A stretch of 29,080 nt of DNA. It comes from JBDHUX01 sp039809405. Its GTDB lineage: Bacteria; Patescibacteriota; Gracilibacteria; Absconditabacterales; Absconditicoccaceae. Position numbers and translations under genes: made by a program. Below are positions 11,535 to 22,494 of the stretch, in pieces; position 1 is the stretch's first letter, and every line of letters starts with the position of its first letter. The stretch is from assembly GCA_039809405.1 (NCBI GenBank), contig JBDHUX010000002.1, forward strand, positions 1 to 29,080, read 5' to 3'. The notes under the pieces were generated by a model. It was not told the origin of the DNA and ran no database searches. It was given only the letters and a program-made list of their open reading frames with translations.

Positions 11535-11613
11535 AATTACTGCAATAAAAATCAGATTATCTTACTATCATTACTTTAACAAATTTTAATAACAACTACC
11601 ACAATACTTAAAC

Positions 11614-12915
11614 ATGAAAATATGACTTATATGATCCACTAATGTCGGTAAATCAACTATATTCAATAGATTGATAGGCACACATAGAGCTATTGTGACC
11701 GATATAGCTGGTACCACAAGAGACATTATACAAGAAAAGACACTTTTTGGTGATATAGAAGTAATTGTATCTGATTCGCCTTGACTTGATAACTTTGATG
11801 AGGAACTGGTATATATTAGTACTATTATAAAAGATAGTGATTTACTACTTTTTGTTGTCGATAATCATATCTGACTTGGATCAAAAGAGTTACAAATATT
11901 AGATCTAATAAGAAAAGAGAAAATGGTAGGTGATACAATATTGGTAGTAAATAAATGCGACAAGTGGTTACAACCATATGAACAAGAGATATTAATTGGT
12001 CAATACTTGACCAGCGGTATAAGCAATATAGTTCTTACTTCTGCAAAACTTGGTCATTGATTTGAAGAGTTGGAGCATGAGATAACATCCTTTTATAACA
12101 ACTGATCCTATAGAAAAACACCAGCGATGGATCAAGACATATCATTTGCAATCATATGAAGACCAAATACCGGTAAATCAACGCTGCTAAACACTATGGT
12201 TAGACAAGATCTATCTAAAACTTCATCAATTCCCGGCACTACACTTGATTATATACAATCTAGATTTTCTTATGGAGATAAGATTTATAAAATCATAGAT
12301 ACTGCTGGCATCAGAAGAAAAAGCAAACTTGCAGGTCTAGAATCTATAGCTTTTGCAAAAACAAAAAAAATGCTCGAGCGACATAAACCTATTGTGGTAG
12401 TATTATTGGACGGTGCAGAGTGAATCACCAATCAAGACCAAGCACTTGTGAGCAAAATCATCAAGCTGTGATTACCAGTTCTGATAGCTATAAATAAAAT
12501 AGATTTACTATCCAAGGATGAGTTAGAAAGATTGAAAAAATCTACTAAGGCTATATTTGCATTTGCGTCATGGATTCCGATTATCTACATATCATGACAA
12601 AATAAATTACATCTGGATAACCTTATGAAACACATAACCAAAGTGCACTCCAATCTGAATCAAAAAATCCCTACCAATATAATCAATAGAGTTATATCAT
12701 CAGCTTGGCTGACCAATCCACCAAAGTTTCCAAAAAATAAAATCTGCAAAGTTAAATACACAACACAGATAGAGCAGCTGCCGCCGACCTTTCTAGTCTT
12801 TGTAAATGATATGTCCAAGATGAACTTTTCACTAAATAGGTGGTTGGAAAATGTATTAAGAAAAAACTTTGTACTTGATGGTGTAAGTATCAAAATTGAG
12901 TACAGAGACAGTTAA
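11614..12915 (+). CDS. der: Ribosome-assembly GTPase Der (EngA)
   Basis: 433 residues, normal for Der, which has two GTPase domains in tandem and a C-terminal KH-like domain and acts in 50S subunit maturation. Domain 1 has the P-loop GSTNVGKST (about 7-15), TTRD, DSPG and NKCD. Domain 2 has GRPNTGKST (about 182-190), TTLD, DTAG and NKID. The C-terminal part from about 340 carries the KH-like segment with PPTFLVFVND. Both P-loops need TGA as Gly just before the motif. The CGA at 12379-12381 is at a poorly conserved site that is often Arg in Der, so it does not discriminate between the two readings. Confidence 0.96.
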
Positions 12916-12942
12916 AGATATTTATAAAAAATATAAAGTATT

Positions 12943-13509
12943 ATGACATTAGATCTAAAAGATGTATCTACATACTGATTGAAATGAAATAATCGGTATT
13001 TTATAAATGCTGAAAAATTTAATATTACCCATGAAGAGCTTGCGAAAGTGTGAGTAGTAAATGATCGTGCATATTTGAACAGTGTTGTATGTGAACAGCT
13101 AGTTAAGATAAACAAAGAGTTAGAAAATTATAATCTGGAAATAATCGTGAAAGATGCATATCGCTCGGAAGAACTTTACGAGTTAATCATTAAGAAAAGA
13201 AAACAGAAGGAAGGCGAAGATTTTGTAAGTAAAATTTTCAATACCAAACTAGATTTTCCGCATGCTTCAGGTAATACATTAGATGTAGCATTTATAAATA
13301 AAGATGATTGAAAACAGATCAAGTGTTTCAAAGATATCGAAAATATTGAAGAAAGGAGAAGATCACGATCTGTATTATACTGCGAGAATAGTAACGATCC
13401 AGAGGAGATAGAGATACATAAAAATAGGATATTTATGAGAGATGTGATGAATAGATACTGATTTATTTGAATAGACCATGAGTATCGACATTTCAACTAT
13501 GTGTGATAA
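12943..13509 (+). CDS. VanX-type D-Ala-D-Ala dipeptidase (peptidase M15D)
   Basis: 188 residues, close to VanX (202). The zinc and catalytic residues fall in order: Arg74 (KDAYRS), His107 and Asp114 (PHASGNTLD), Glu180 and His183 (HEYWHFNY). The Trp of YWHF is CGA, and TGA gives the last residue before TAA. The family hydrolyses D-Ala-D-Ala dipeptides; VanX itself causes vancomycin resistance only beside VanH and VanA, which are absent here. Cell-wall turnover, or use of peptides from another cell, is a more likely role (inference). It starts 27 bases after der and its stop lies two bases from the stop of the convergent gene on the other strand. Confidence 0.88.
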
Positions 13510-13511
13510 TT

Positions 13512-14249
13512 CTAATACTTTTCAAAAGATATATTTTTTTGATCTATGTTATATTGATTTATCAATTTATCGTAAATATCTTCTACCATAGTTGGTTGTC
13601 CACAGATATACCGTTTTGTAATTCATTCCCACAATTTTATACGATCAATTTGTTGATCTAGACAGAGTTGGACATAGCCACTTTTGAAATTATATCAAGT
13701 ATCTCAAGACTGCCTAGATAAGGCGATATATGATGATACATTATCTTGCGACATAGTTAGACATGATATAGTTTCTTTTATAATATACCCATCGTCTCTT
13801 TCTCAAAATATATTAACTATATTGTTATAGATGCTTTTTGATGTTAAAGTTTGTAGTATGCTGTATATAGGACTCAACCCAGATCAAGTTGATATAAGCA
13901 CATAATTTGTTTTTATATTGTTTTGATCTATATCTAGATACATATGTCATGCTGGTCATATAATAATCAGACTATCTCAGATATCCATATCCATAAGTGC
14001 ATTACTCATCAACCCATCCTCTACTCTTTTCACTATTATACCTATTTGTTTTTTTGACTTGAGATCATCAGGAGTTGTTGCTATACTATAAGATCTCTTG
14101 ACGGAGTTTCATCCAATTTTCATATCTAACACGACAAACTGTCATGCTTGGAACTCCAATCCTCACTCTATATCAAAATACAAAAAAGCCACCTTGTCAT
14201 TTGGTGATTTTATGATTTTACTTAAAGTTCATTGATTTATGCTTCTCAT
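13512..14249 (-). CDS. Ferredoxin/flavodoxin-NADP reductase-like FAD oxidoreductase
   Basis: 245 residues in the FNR fold. Residues 1-100 are the FAD-binding barrel with AGQFVVLD and the flavin motif RSYS (52-55), then GPAGHMYL. Residues about 115-245 are the nucleotide-binding half with the phosphate loop STGSGLSP (120-127) and CGQPTMVEDI (216-225), where the Cys-Gly pair normally contacts the nicotinamide. No iron-sulfur ferredoxin domain is attached, so it is a stand-alone reductase that probably passes electrons from NAD(P)H to a ferredoxin or flavodoxin. It is encoded downstream of sufS and tRNA-Ser on the same strand, so supplying electrons for Fe-S assembly is one possible role (inference). 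The codon for residue 213, in WYICG, is CGG. Confidence 0.88.
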
Positions 14250-14275
14250 TGTCACGCTTGTGGTATTCATAAATA

Positions 14276-14360
14276 CGGTGAGACAGGGATTCGAACCCTG
14301 GAACCCTTACGGATCACACGTACTCCAAACGTGCGCTTTCGACCACTCAGCCATCTCACC
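14276..14360 (-). tRNA. tRNA-Ser(GGA)
   Basis: The reverse strand gives a type II tRNA with acceptor GGTGAGA/TCTCACC, a D-arm TGGCTGAGTGG, an anticodon stem CACGT/ACGTG enclosing the loop TTGGAGT (anticodon GGA), a long variable arm, and a T-arm with GGTTCGAATCC. The discriminator base is G, as is usual for serine. CCA is not encoded. Confidence 0.96.
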
Positions 14361-14389
14361 AGATCACATTATTAGATTCATTTATTTGA

Positions 14390-15580
14390 CTATACAATAG
14401 ACTCCAATACATCAAAAAACTTATCTATGTCTTCCTCATCATTATAAATATGTAAAGATAATCTGATATTTGATCATATACCCAGTTCTTGGTGTAGGGG
14501 ATAAGCACAATGTCATCATACTCTTACACATATATTATTTTGATCCAATAACTCTCATACTCTATGATGATTTTGATCTTTCAATTCAAACGCAAAAATT
14601 CAAATCCTATTTGATTGATTTGGATTTACTAACTTAACTTTTTCTTGTATTTTTTCAAACCTTTCCAACACTTTTTTTATCAGTTTATTTTCATATCTTT
14701 CCCAAGTGTCGTATCATCAGATACTTCCCCGTCGTACGATCGCATTGTAAAGAGAGACTATTGATATTATATTTGGTGTGCCAGGTTCTCGCTTGGATAT
14801 GTCGTTCTTCAATTTATGACTATCTTTGTTTACATCATCTACTATACCGCCACCAAGTATAATTGGATTTAGTTTATTTGATAAAGATTTTTTAATATGT
14901 ACTATACCAAGTCCAGTATATGCAAAAAATTTATGTGCTGACCATACAAATATATCACAATTTAACTTTTTTAAATCGACTTTGTAGTGCGGAATAGCTT
15001 GCGATCCGTCTATACAAACTACGACATCTTGTCAGATAGTGTCTTTTATGTCGTTCAAGTTATTTTTATTTCCTAGTACATTTGAGGACAATGATAAAGT
15101 GACTAGTTTGGTTTTGTAGGTTATAATTGTCTTCAATTCATCTATATCATATTCCAAATTTGAATTTAATCATAGGTATTTAATACCTATATTGTGCAAA
15201 GCTGATAGATGTTGTCGTACCAATATATTTGCATGATGTTCTGCTACACCTACTACGATCTCATCTCAAGATTTTATAATACCATTTTCTATCAGTGATA
15301 GGGCTACTATATTTATCCCGTATGTGGCATTGTATGTAAAAAATATCTCGCTTGGATCCCCGCTTGTTAATTCAGCTATCTTTTGTTTTACACCATAATA
15401 GTATTCGTCTCATAGTTCTGCAAGTCTATACTGTCACCTACCGATGTTTGCATAATGATTTGAGATATAGTCTGATGTTTTATCTACTACAAAATCTGGC
15501 TTCTGAGTACTGCTCGCAGAATCTAGATAAACCAATCAAGGATTATTTTTAAATATCTGAAATTGTTGTTTTATATTCAT
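14390..15580 (-). CDS. sufS: Cysteine desulfurase, SufS type
   Basis: 396 residues, a class V PLP aminotransferase of the SufS/CsdA group. It removes sulfur from cysteine for Fe-S clusters and thiolated RNAs. YLDSASSTQKP near the N-terminus, EHHANILVWQ (114-123), DGSQAIPH (cofactor-binding Asp191), SAHKFF with the PLP lysine Lys217, EPGTPN, and the active Cys358 in RVGGHCAYPL are all present. W122 (CGA) is the conserved Trp of the HHAN segment; W264, W283 (CGA) and W284 (CGG) sit at aromatic positions. Other suf genes are not in the window. An in-frame upstream ATG would add about 58 residues, but a good promoter lies inside that stretch, so ATG 15580 is preferred. Confidence 0.94.
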
Positions 15581-15630
15581 TGCAGCTGTTTGATTATTTA
15601 TATCACTACTTCAAACTTTTACTCTTAACT

Positions 15631-15658
15631 TATATAATCATATTGTCTTACTTGTCAA
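15631..15658 (-). promoter_or_regulatory. Promoter of sufS
   Basis: On the minus strand a perfect TTGACA (15658-15653) is followed by a 16-base spacer and TATATA (15636-15631). Transcription would begin near 15624, about 44 bases before the sufS ATG. This fixes the short start of the protein. The rest of the gap 15581-15845 shows nothing clear. Confidence 0.65.
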
Positions 15659-15845
15659 GTCATTGTCGTATGTGACGCTGTTGATACTACAACTATATCT
15701 TGCATTGATAAAAGATTTCACTAATAAATTCACTGCTACTTGCATGATCAGTACATAGTCTGAGTGTGTCAGACATACTTATCAAATTACTAAGATGGTT
15801 TCCCATATGTAGTTGTATAAATTACTTACAATACATATACAAACG

Positions 15846-18671
15846 ATGGATATATCATATTCATACTTTGCTAAATTAACTAACTTTACTTTCAAATTAT
15901 ATTTATTTATAATAGTTTTCTTCACCGTTTGATTTTGATTTATTAGATCTGTTTATGGATGAGATCTCGTGATATCAGAATTTTTTTACGATCAAAATGA
16001 TGTGTGGATAGAGGTATCAAATGCCTGACTATATTCATTTAGTGGGAATATAAATATAGTCTGACTATGACCAATTGTCGCCAATAACATCTTTCTAGAT
16101 ACTGGACAAACTATCGTGATATGAAATAACTTTGTTGATATTAGTACTCCTAATATTGCAAACTTACTTTCATGAGCATGATTTGTAGTAGATGGTAGTT
16201 GATTCAGTTTATCTTTGATTACTGACTGAGTTGAGTCGGACTTGATCCAGTTTGACCCAACTATATTGAGCCATATATATCTATCTTGAGTGTCATATCA
16301 GAAAATATTGGATGGAAGCTGAGTTTGGGTAGATTGATTTGCTACTGTCAGACAAAATATGACAGATATAGACACGATTGCTAATCCTTGAGTACTTATC
16401 CAAACTTGAGAGATTGCAACCTGAAACCAGTCAAATGATGCCGATCCATTGTCATATGGAGATATACAATTTATAGAAATATTCCCATCGAGTGGTAACT
16501 GCATGAACGAGTTTATTAAGATTCACTCCAATATTTATTACAGTTGATTGGTTAGTTTTTATGGTATCTGACAATCTTCAAATACTACAGATTACTACCT
16601 AAATCTGACACCATGACAAGAATTGTTGATCACAGACGATATTTCTTGATTGACGCCATCACCGTACATATTGCTATGACCAACTATCACACTAACAAAT
16701 TGATGAGAACAGCTCAAAATTACGGCATCTGGAGTATTATTAGATGATATTATTTATTCAAATTTACAATGAATTCAATCTTTATTTTATACCTCCAACT
16801 CTTGAAATACTAGACTATTTCAAACAAATTGACCGTGAACTCCGCCAAATAAATGTAGCCAAGTAAACTTTACTGGTTGAGTTTGATCGTGTGATATAGA
16901 TTTGAACTCGAATTACCTATGAACTGGTATTTATAGTATAAATTTAAATATAGTCTGACAATATAGCAACACTTGTAGTAGTTGAAGTATTTGGGTCATT
17001 AACTGAGTCACTTGAGTTACTGATAGTTGTACGACTAACTTCCAGAACCTATTAGGTTCAAACAAGATAGAATTTTTACAATACAGTGGAACAGATTTGA
17101 TTTGCAAAGACGTCTACATATTTACATCCAACTATGATATATGATATGTAAACCAATATTATTGTCCTATGTTTATCGATACATGATCAAATAGTCCGCA
17201 GAATACAATTGTAAACCAATGCACAAATAGTAGCACTACTTCAAATCAAGTCATGACGGATTGTCATGTTAAGTATCAATGATCTACTTTATGATTTTTT
17301 GCGAACTATGAATTCAATATTATAGCAAATATTGGCTGAACTGATATACAAAATAATACTACAAAGTATGATTGCTATCGAGATATGTGAGATGGTAATG
17401 CGCTCACAACTTGCAACCCATTATGATATGAGTATATCAACCCATGAGTATATACTATAAATTTAACAATTACAGAAAAAAGTTCATCCAGATACTGTAA
17501 GACATCATCTTTTGTGAACTATCCATTAAATACAAATATAGATGAAAATCATCCAAACTACCTTGATTTAAATGATTATGTGGCAGAGTTCTGTTCAAAC
17601 TACGAAGATTTAAATATTGATGATATGAGTATAGTCTCATCTTTTTGTAGTGGATTTTATAATTCTGGATTTTTACAGATAAATTCTGATGAACAATATC
17701 ACTATACATGATTCAACTATATTTCTATATACTCTGTATTGCCAAACCCGGTATGATCTGATAGTTTGTATGAAGAAGTTGTGCTACAAAACTTATCATG
17801 AAATAAGACTCCATTAGATGGTTTAATTTTGAACATATGATCCAAAGTCATAAATCTATCCTGAACGATAGAATGATCTTGATTTAAATCAGTTATCTGA
17901 TGATTAGGACTTATCAACAATGGTATGTGCGTCTATCTGAAAAAAAATACTATACTATTAGATCAACTTTGTTACAAATCAGTGAAAGAATGACAAATTG
18001 TGACAAAAAATGGACAAAGTATGACATTAGAAGATAGTCTGTTATCATTAGAAGATAAGCAACTATCTTGATCTGATTTAGACATAGATATAGACAAAAT
18101 ATGACAAAAATTTTTGGACTTACTATCATTGGATACTATTATTGGTTTTATATGAGATGATATCACTACAGATAAAGAATTTAGCTCTCTAATAACTAGT
18201 ACAAAATTAATACAAGATAATTATACGGTGTGCGATCAAGGAAATTGACCAAAGTATTGCAAGATATCAAATCCTGCTAAATACTCTACTAAAAAACCTG
18301 CCTCTATTATATCCAGGACAAAAATAGATGCGATAGTATACAAACATAAATATCTACTATATAAAAATTTCAATGACTACTTATTTAATCAAATATCTAC
18401 TTGGCGACCTTTTGTAACAGAAGATCCTGCTATATTGTGATATTATGAAGATTTAGAAACATTAGATAATAAGATATGATCATGATACATCTATAAATCC
18501 AAAGATAACAGATCTTACCACTATCTAAATAACTTCAAACAAATAGAAACCGATAAAGATACCCAGTCGCTTCTAGAAATAACATATCCATGACTTGCGG
18601 ATTATATTGAGAAGATAAAAACTTATTATATTAATAAAGAATTGATAAATAATATAAAAACTTTACAATAG
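15846..18671 (+). CDS. Large surface protein with lamin-tail-like domains
   Basis: One uninterrupted frame of 941 residues once TGA is read as Gly (several dozen TGA codons). Residues about 17-38 form a hydrophobic segment (signal peptide or anchor). The segment after it, ISEFFYDQNDVWIEVSN followed by a Gly-rich turn, FLDTGQTIVIGNN and FSLSL, matches the layout of a lamin-tail (LTD) beta-sandwich: SE..., WIE-N, pGe-hhh. A second similar unit starts near residue 203 (IQFIEIFPSSGNC...EFIKI) and contains LTPGQELLITDD. The middle has scattered Cys residues in short beta-rich repeats. The last 200 residues are more charged and helical, with no clear C-terminal anchor. It is probably exported and involved in cell-surface structure or attachment (inference); the LTD call is moderate. 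Confidence 0.85.
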
Positions 18672-18756
18672 TATCCTGCTATTCTATACTTGGTCCAACT
18701 TAATTAATACAATCAGACTATATTCATATATTTACTACAATTTACAATATTAATCA

Positions 18757-19710
18757 ATGTATATACATCTCCATTGACATAGCCATTACAGTCTCCTTGA
18801 ATGAATTGGCAAGGTGCCTTCTATTATTTCTAAAGCAAAAGAACTTTGATATGATACAATTTGACTTGCAGATTATGATGGTATGTACGGAATTATGGAA
18901 TTTATGACCAAATGTATCAAAGCAGATATCAAACCGATTGTTGGGATAGAGGTCCAGTATACCTATCAACTAAGTGTATTAAATTCCGCATACCAATATA
19001 TTGTTCTATTGGCTAAAAATTACACATGATATCAAAACTTAATGAGACTCACAACCAAAGCATCTACGATATGACTCACGACCAATAACCCCTCCAATAA
19101 GCATAAAAAAATGCCGACAGTAGACCTTGCAATGCTTGCTGAATACAGTGAGTGAGTGATCATGATACTATGATGATTCAAGAGCTACCTTAACTCTCTT
19201 TTGCAAAATAACGAAGAAATAGATAAGATATCAGAACAGATAAAACTATTTCAAGATATATTTGATAAAGACATCTATTTGGAGATATCAGTACAAGATT
19301 ATCATAAAGAACCTAGTATTAGAGCTATCAACGATTTGATAAAACAAATATCAGATAAAAACAATATACCTATGGTGGTTTGAACAAATTATCACTACAT
19401 AAATAAGACCGATAAAGAGTCGTTTGAAGTTGCATTATCTATCAAAGACGGAAGACAGATGACCGATAGCGATAGGAGAACAGTAAGTTGAGATTATTAC
19501 ATCTCTTCACCAGACGAGATTAAAAGTATCTTGAGGATGAATTGATATGAAGATAGACAGATAGATATATTATTTGCAAACAACCAATTTGTAGCCGATA
19601 ATATAAATCTTCAACTACCAAAAGTCGAGCGACTTTTCCCAAAGTACCAAAGCCCAGACAATATTGAAACTATATACAAAGAGGCAGCTGATGATATGGT
19701 TTCAAACTAA
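18757..19710 (+). CDS. Free-standing PHP domain of DNA polymerase III alpha (DnaE N-terminus)
   Basis: 317 residues equivalent to the N-terminal PHP domain and linker of bacterial DnaE. It begins MYIHLHGHSHYSLLEG, then GLADYDGMYGIMEF, IKPIVGIEVQY, the GTNYHYI strand and DYYISSPDEI, all in the DnaE order, and ends after LPKVEWLFPKY, where the polymerase palm would normally start. A TAA stop follows in this frame. The polymerase core, without a PHP domain, is at 24932-28075 on the other strand. Some metal-site residues differ from active PHP domains: Glu15 for Asp in LLDG, Tyr40 for His in TDH, and Tyr212 in the TND-x-HY region. It is therefore probably structural rather than an active proofreading nuclease (inference). 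The two proteins presumably associate to form the replicase subunit. Confidence 0.88.
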
Positions 19711-19808
19711 AGTGTTTAAAGTAAAATTATATTATATCTATATCAAGTAAATTAAATTATACCTATATCTTGCAACTTATTTATAAAACTAATAAAACAC
19801 TCTTTATT

Positions 19809-20453
19809 ATGAAACATATTATATTATTTGGTATACAGTGATCTGGTAAGTGAACCCAAGCAAAACAAATACTCTCTCATTATCCAGCATATAAGCACCT
19901 TGAAATGTGAGATATATTCAGATGACTAAAGGGTATGGATAATTACCTATGAAACTATTTCAAACTTATAGATCAGTGACAATACCTTAGCGATAGTGTC
20001 GTGACAGCAGTATTTGATATATTCCAAAGCATTATCAATAAGTGAGAATATATGATCATAGATTGATTTCCCAGGACTATGTGACAGATGTATATGTTTA
20101 TCGATAGGATGCGAAAAGCAAAAATGGATCGGACCGCTATACTATTTGACCTACCTCTTGATGAGGCCATCAAAAGACTCTGAAATAGGAAGTTTTATCG
20201 TAAAGATGGCTATGTTTATCATATCCGTAATGAGCAAGATTTACTTTATGCGCAACAAAACTGACTTGAGATATTCCATCGTGAAGATGATCAACCTGAA
20301 GCTATCAAAAGAAGATTCGATCAGCATATAAAAAATACCTTACCTATGATAGAAATCCTCCAATCTAAGTGATTGCTTACTAAAATAGATGCTAGTCGCA
20401 ACCAAGAAAATGTTTTTCAAGATGTAAAAAAAATAATTGAGAGCGATGATTAG
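19809..20453 (+). CDS. adk: Adenylate kinase
   Basis: 214 residues. It interconverts ATP + AMP with 2 ADP. The P-loop GIQGSGKGTQA is at 8-18 (Gly11 and Gly15 are TGA), the AMP-binding LEMGDIFRG replaces the usual SxGDxxR, and IDGFPRT is the conserved strand-loop. The LID region is RKDGYVYHI with no Cys4 zinc site. Two rare codons, CGA (after DRM) and CGG (after KMD), lie in a variable segment and are read as Trp under the reassignment proposed here. The gene follows the PHP gene by 98 bases; no ribosome binding site is visible. Confidence 0.9.
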
Positions 20454-20524
20454 GTTATTATATTCTTATAGCATTAGATGACGATAATCACAGAGGAGAT
20501 ATTTATATAATAATAGTTTGTTTT

Positions 20525-21307
20525 TTATTTATAATATTCCATATAGTACTCTTTACACTTTTTTAACACACCTTCTACCTTACTCTGATCGGCCAGATAT
20601 TTTTTACTTAAGTTAAGTTTTATAGAAAAATTACCTTCAAATTTTGATTGTTCTATTTCTTTCAGTATTTGATATAGTTTTAATTCTCATTCTCATAGGG
20701 GAAGGTGTCACTCTCAATTTTTAGATTTATCAGAGAGATAAACTATACTCATATATGGCATAAGTACTGGTAATTTTATCATAAGATCGCCCTCTATTGT
20801 AGATTCGTCAATATTTGATATATCAAGAGCTAAGTAACAGTGGTGAACTTTGACAATATCAACTATATTTGTAAACCTATATTTTGATATAGGCAAGAGA
20901 AACAGATTTTCTTTTGGGGGATTTATTATTGCAAACTTAATATTTGTATTTTGTTTACGATATAATGGGAGGTTCTTTGAAAGGAAATGATATGACTTCA
21001 TATTAAATACACTAGGACTATTTATAGAGATTGTGTCGCATCATAGTTCTTTTGTCAAGCCAATGGCAGTAGCCATCTCTTTAGAGTTTGGATTACTAGA
21101 AACTTGTACTACATAAACTGGCAATTTATACTTATCTTGCAGCTGTTTTACATAGTCTATATTCCAGCTATCGAAATTTTTCCGTAGTGCCAGATCTATA
21201 CCATCGTATCATATTTTTTTGGCTGTCTGAAAAACCAGATCTAACCCATAACCACTAAGCGTGTCTGTAGAAAGTACTAGTTTTGTCTTTTTATTTTTTA
21301 TCGCCAT
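20525..21307 (-). CDS. TIM-barrel protein, AP endonuclease 2 / xylose isomerase-like
   Basis: 260 residues. The start, KLVLSTDTLSGYGLDLVFQTAKKIGYDGIDLAL, has the barrel strand-helix pattern of the AP_endonuc_2 superfamily (sugar isomerases, endonuclease IV). Later strands are recognisable (VYVVQVSSNP, CDTISINSP, FAIINPP, CYLALDISN, MSIVYLSD). The metal-binding His/Glu set of endonuclease IV is not evident, so a DNA-repair activity should not be assumed. The codon at residue 42 is CGG, read as Trp (ALWKNF). A strong promoter lies upstream. The function is unassigned within the superfamily. Confidence 0.72.
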
Positions 21308-21379
21308 GACTGTCTATATTCTTATGTTTTGATAATAAATAAGAAAATTCACAATTCCATACCTTATTATATTATATCT

Positions 21380-21408
21380 ATTATAATCAAGACCATATTG
21401 TTTGTCAA
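21380..21408 (-). promoter_or_regulatory. Consensus sigma-70 promoter
   Basis: On the minus strand: TTGACA (21408-21403), exactly 17 bases, then TATAAT (21385-21380). Both boxes are perfect consensus at ideal spacing, about 70 bases before the start of the TIM-barrel gene. It is the best promoter in the window. Confidence 0.8.
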
Positions 21409-21485
21409 GTGTTTACTTTTTACTTCAATCTGTCTCAGCATTATTTATTGACATTGATATCAGTGTATAATGCTATGATTATCTT

Positions 21486-22037
21486 CTAATCTATATTATT
21501 AATGGTATCGCTAATTATAAATAGTGTCAAAAGTCAGTGTATCATTATAATCCCAGGTATATAGTTCACAATCTGATAAACTATAGGATAGTTGCTAAAG
21601 AAATTTGCAATGAATCCGACTTCATCTACATTCATGATGCTAGTTCACCAGATAGCTATAGCAAGGGTAAATAATATACTTATAGTACTCATTACAATCA
21701 ATAATATAGTTAGTGGAAATTTTGGGATACTCATATTGTGCACATCAAAACTTATCTTTGACTTATTTAATAATATGACTAGAAGTATAAGGTATATTAC
21801 GAGTATGATTCCTGTTTTTCAGTTTATAATAAAGTTTCTTAGATTCTGATAATTTGTATTTAGATCGTATCATAGACTAGAAGAGATAGAGTCTATAACA
21901 CTACTTAAAGTAAGACATATAGTTGTTAATATATAATTTCATACTACTATCTTTAACATCTTTTCTGCTCATACTGCTATAGCAAATATGCTTATAACTC
22001 ATACAACACCTAGCAGGAAGTAGTTAACATTAGACAT
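21486..22037 (-). CDS. Multi-pass membrane protein, unknown
   Basis: 183 residues with about four hydrophobic helices (roughly 5-24, 32-48, 75-92, 108-130), and a further weak one near the C-terminus. Six glycines are TGA; without that reading the gene is invisible. The loops hold few charges. No family is recognised. It is the last of several membrane-protein genes on this strand; the 178 bases after it hold only the promoter of the next gene. Confidence 0.72.
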
Positions 22038-22206
22038 AATATTATAGATTGTTTTCTAAATAGTTTCTTTTATCGTGGGCATATGCTGATTAAATACATT
22101 ATTTAATTCTCAAATGCAATGTATTTTTGGTACTATATATTTTTATGCCAAATATGATTGTACATATATAAATTTATATAACTATTGTATTGACTAGGTA
22201 ACTATA

Positions 22207-22431
22207 TTACTGACTATTTTTGTCTTCTTTCTCTCACAGATCTTTCCTCATTTGTTTTAATCCATCTGACATGAAATCTAGTGCTCAAGAAAGTTTATCT
22301 AACATATTATTTTTTGTTTTTTTTACTACTTCTTTTCATTTTTTAGTACTTGCCAGACCTCATGCGACTCCAGTCACAGTGGTTCATATAATAAGTCATA
22401 TAATCCATTTATTAACGCTTTTCCTAGCCAT
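22207..22431 (-). CDS. Small YtxH-like membrane-anchored protein
   Basis: 74 residues. After MARKSVNKW comes a Gly-rich hydrophobic helix (IIGLIIGTTVTGVAGGLAS, 10-28), then a Lys-rich amphipathic helix to the end. This is the layout of small YtxH/gas-vesicle-like envelope proteins, but similarity is only of form. Six of the glycines are TGA. Role unknown. Confidence 0.68.
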
Positions 22432-22466
22432 ATTGATAATTATTGATCTATAATTTCTATCCGTGT

Positions 22467-22488
22467 ATTATAGGATAATCAGATTATC
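22467..22488 (-). promoter_or_regulatory. -10 box with adjacent inverted repeat
   Basis: A minus-strand TATAAT (22472-22467) stands 36 bases before the small membrane-protein gene that starts at 22431. Immediately upstream, where a spacer would be, is the inverted repeat GATAATC-A-GATTATC (22474-22488), a possible operator. No good -35 box is present. Confidence 0.35.
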
Positions 22489-22494
22489 TTTATT

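Noticed and set aside
12379..12381. CGA in der as further support for Trp decoding.
   Set aside because: The position is variable and often Arg in Der, so it cannot discriminate.
15581..15760. In-frame N-terminal extension of sufS by about 58 residues from an upstream ATG.
   Set aside because: SufS proteins begin as at ATG 15580, and a TTGACA/TATATA promoter lies inside the extension.
21448..21471. TTGACA and TATAAT on the plus strand as a promoter.
   Set aside because: The spacer is only 12 bases and no plus-strand gene follows.
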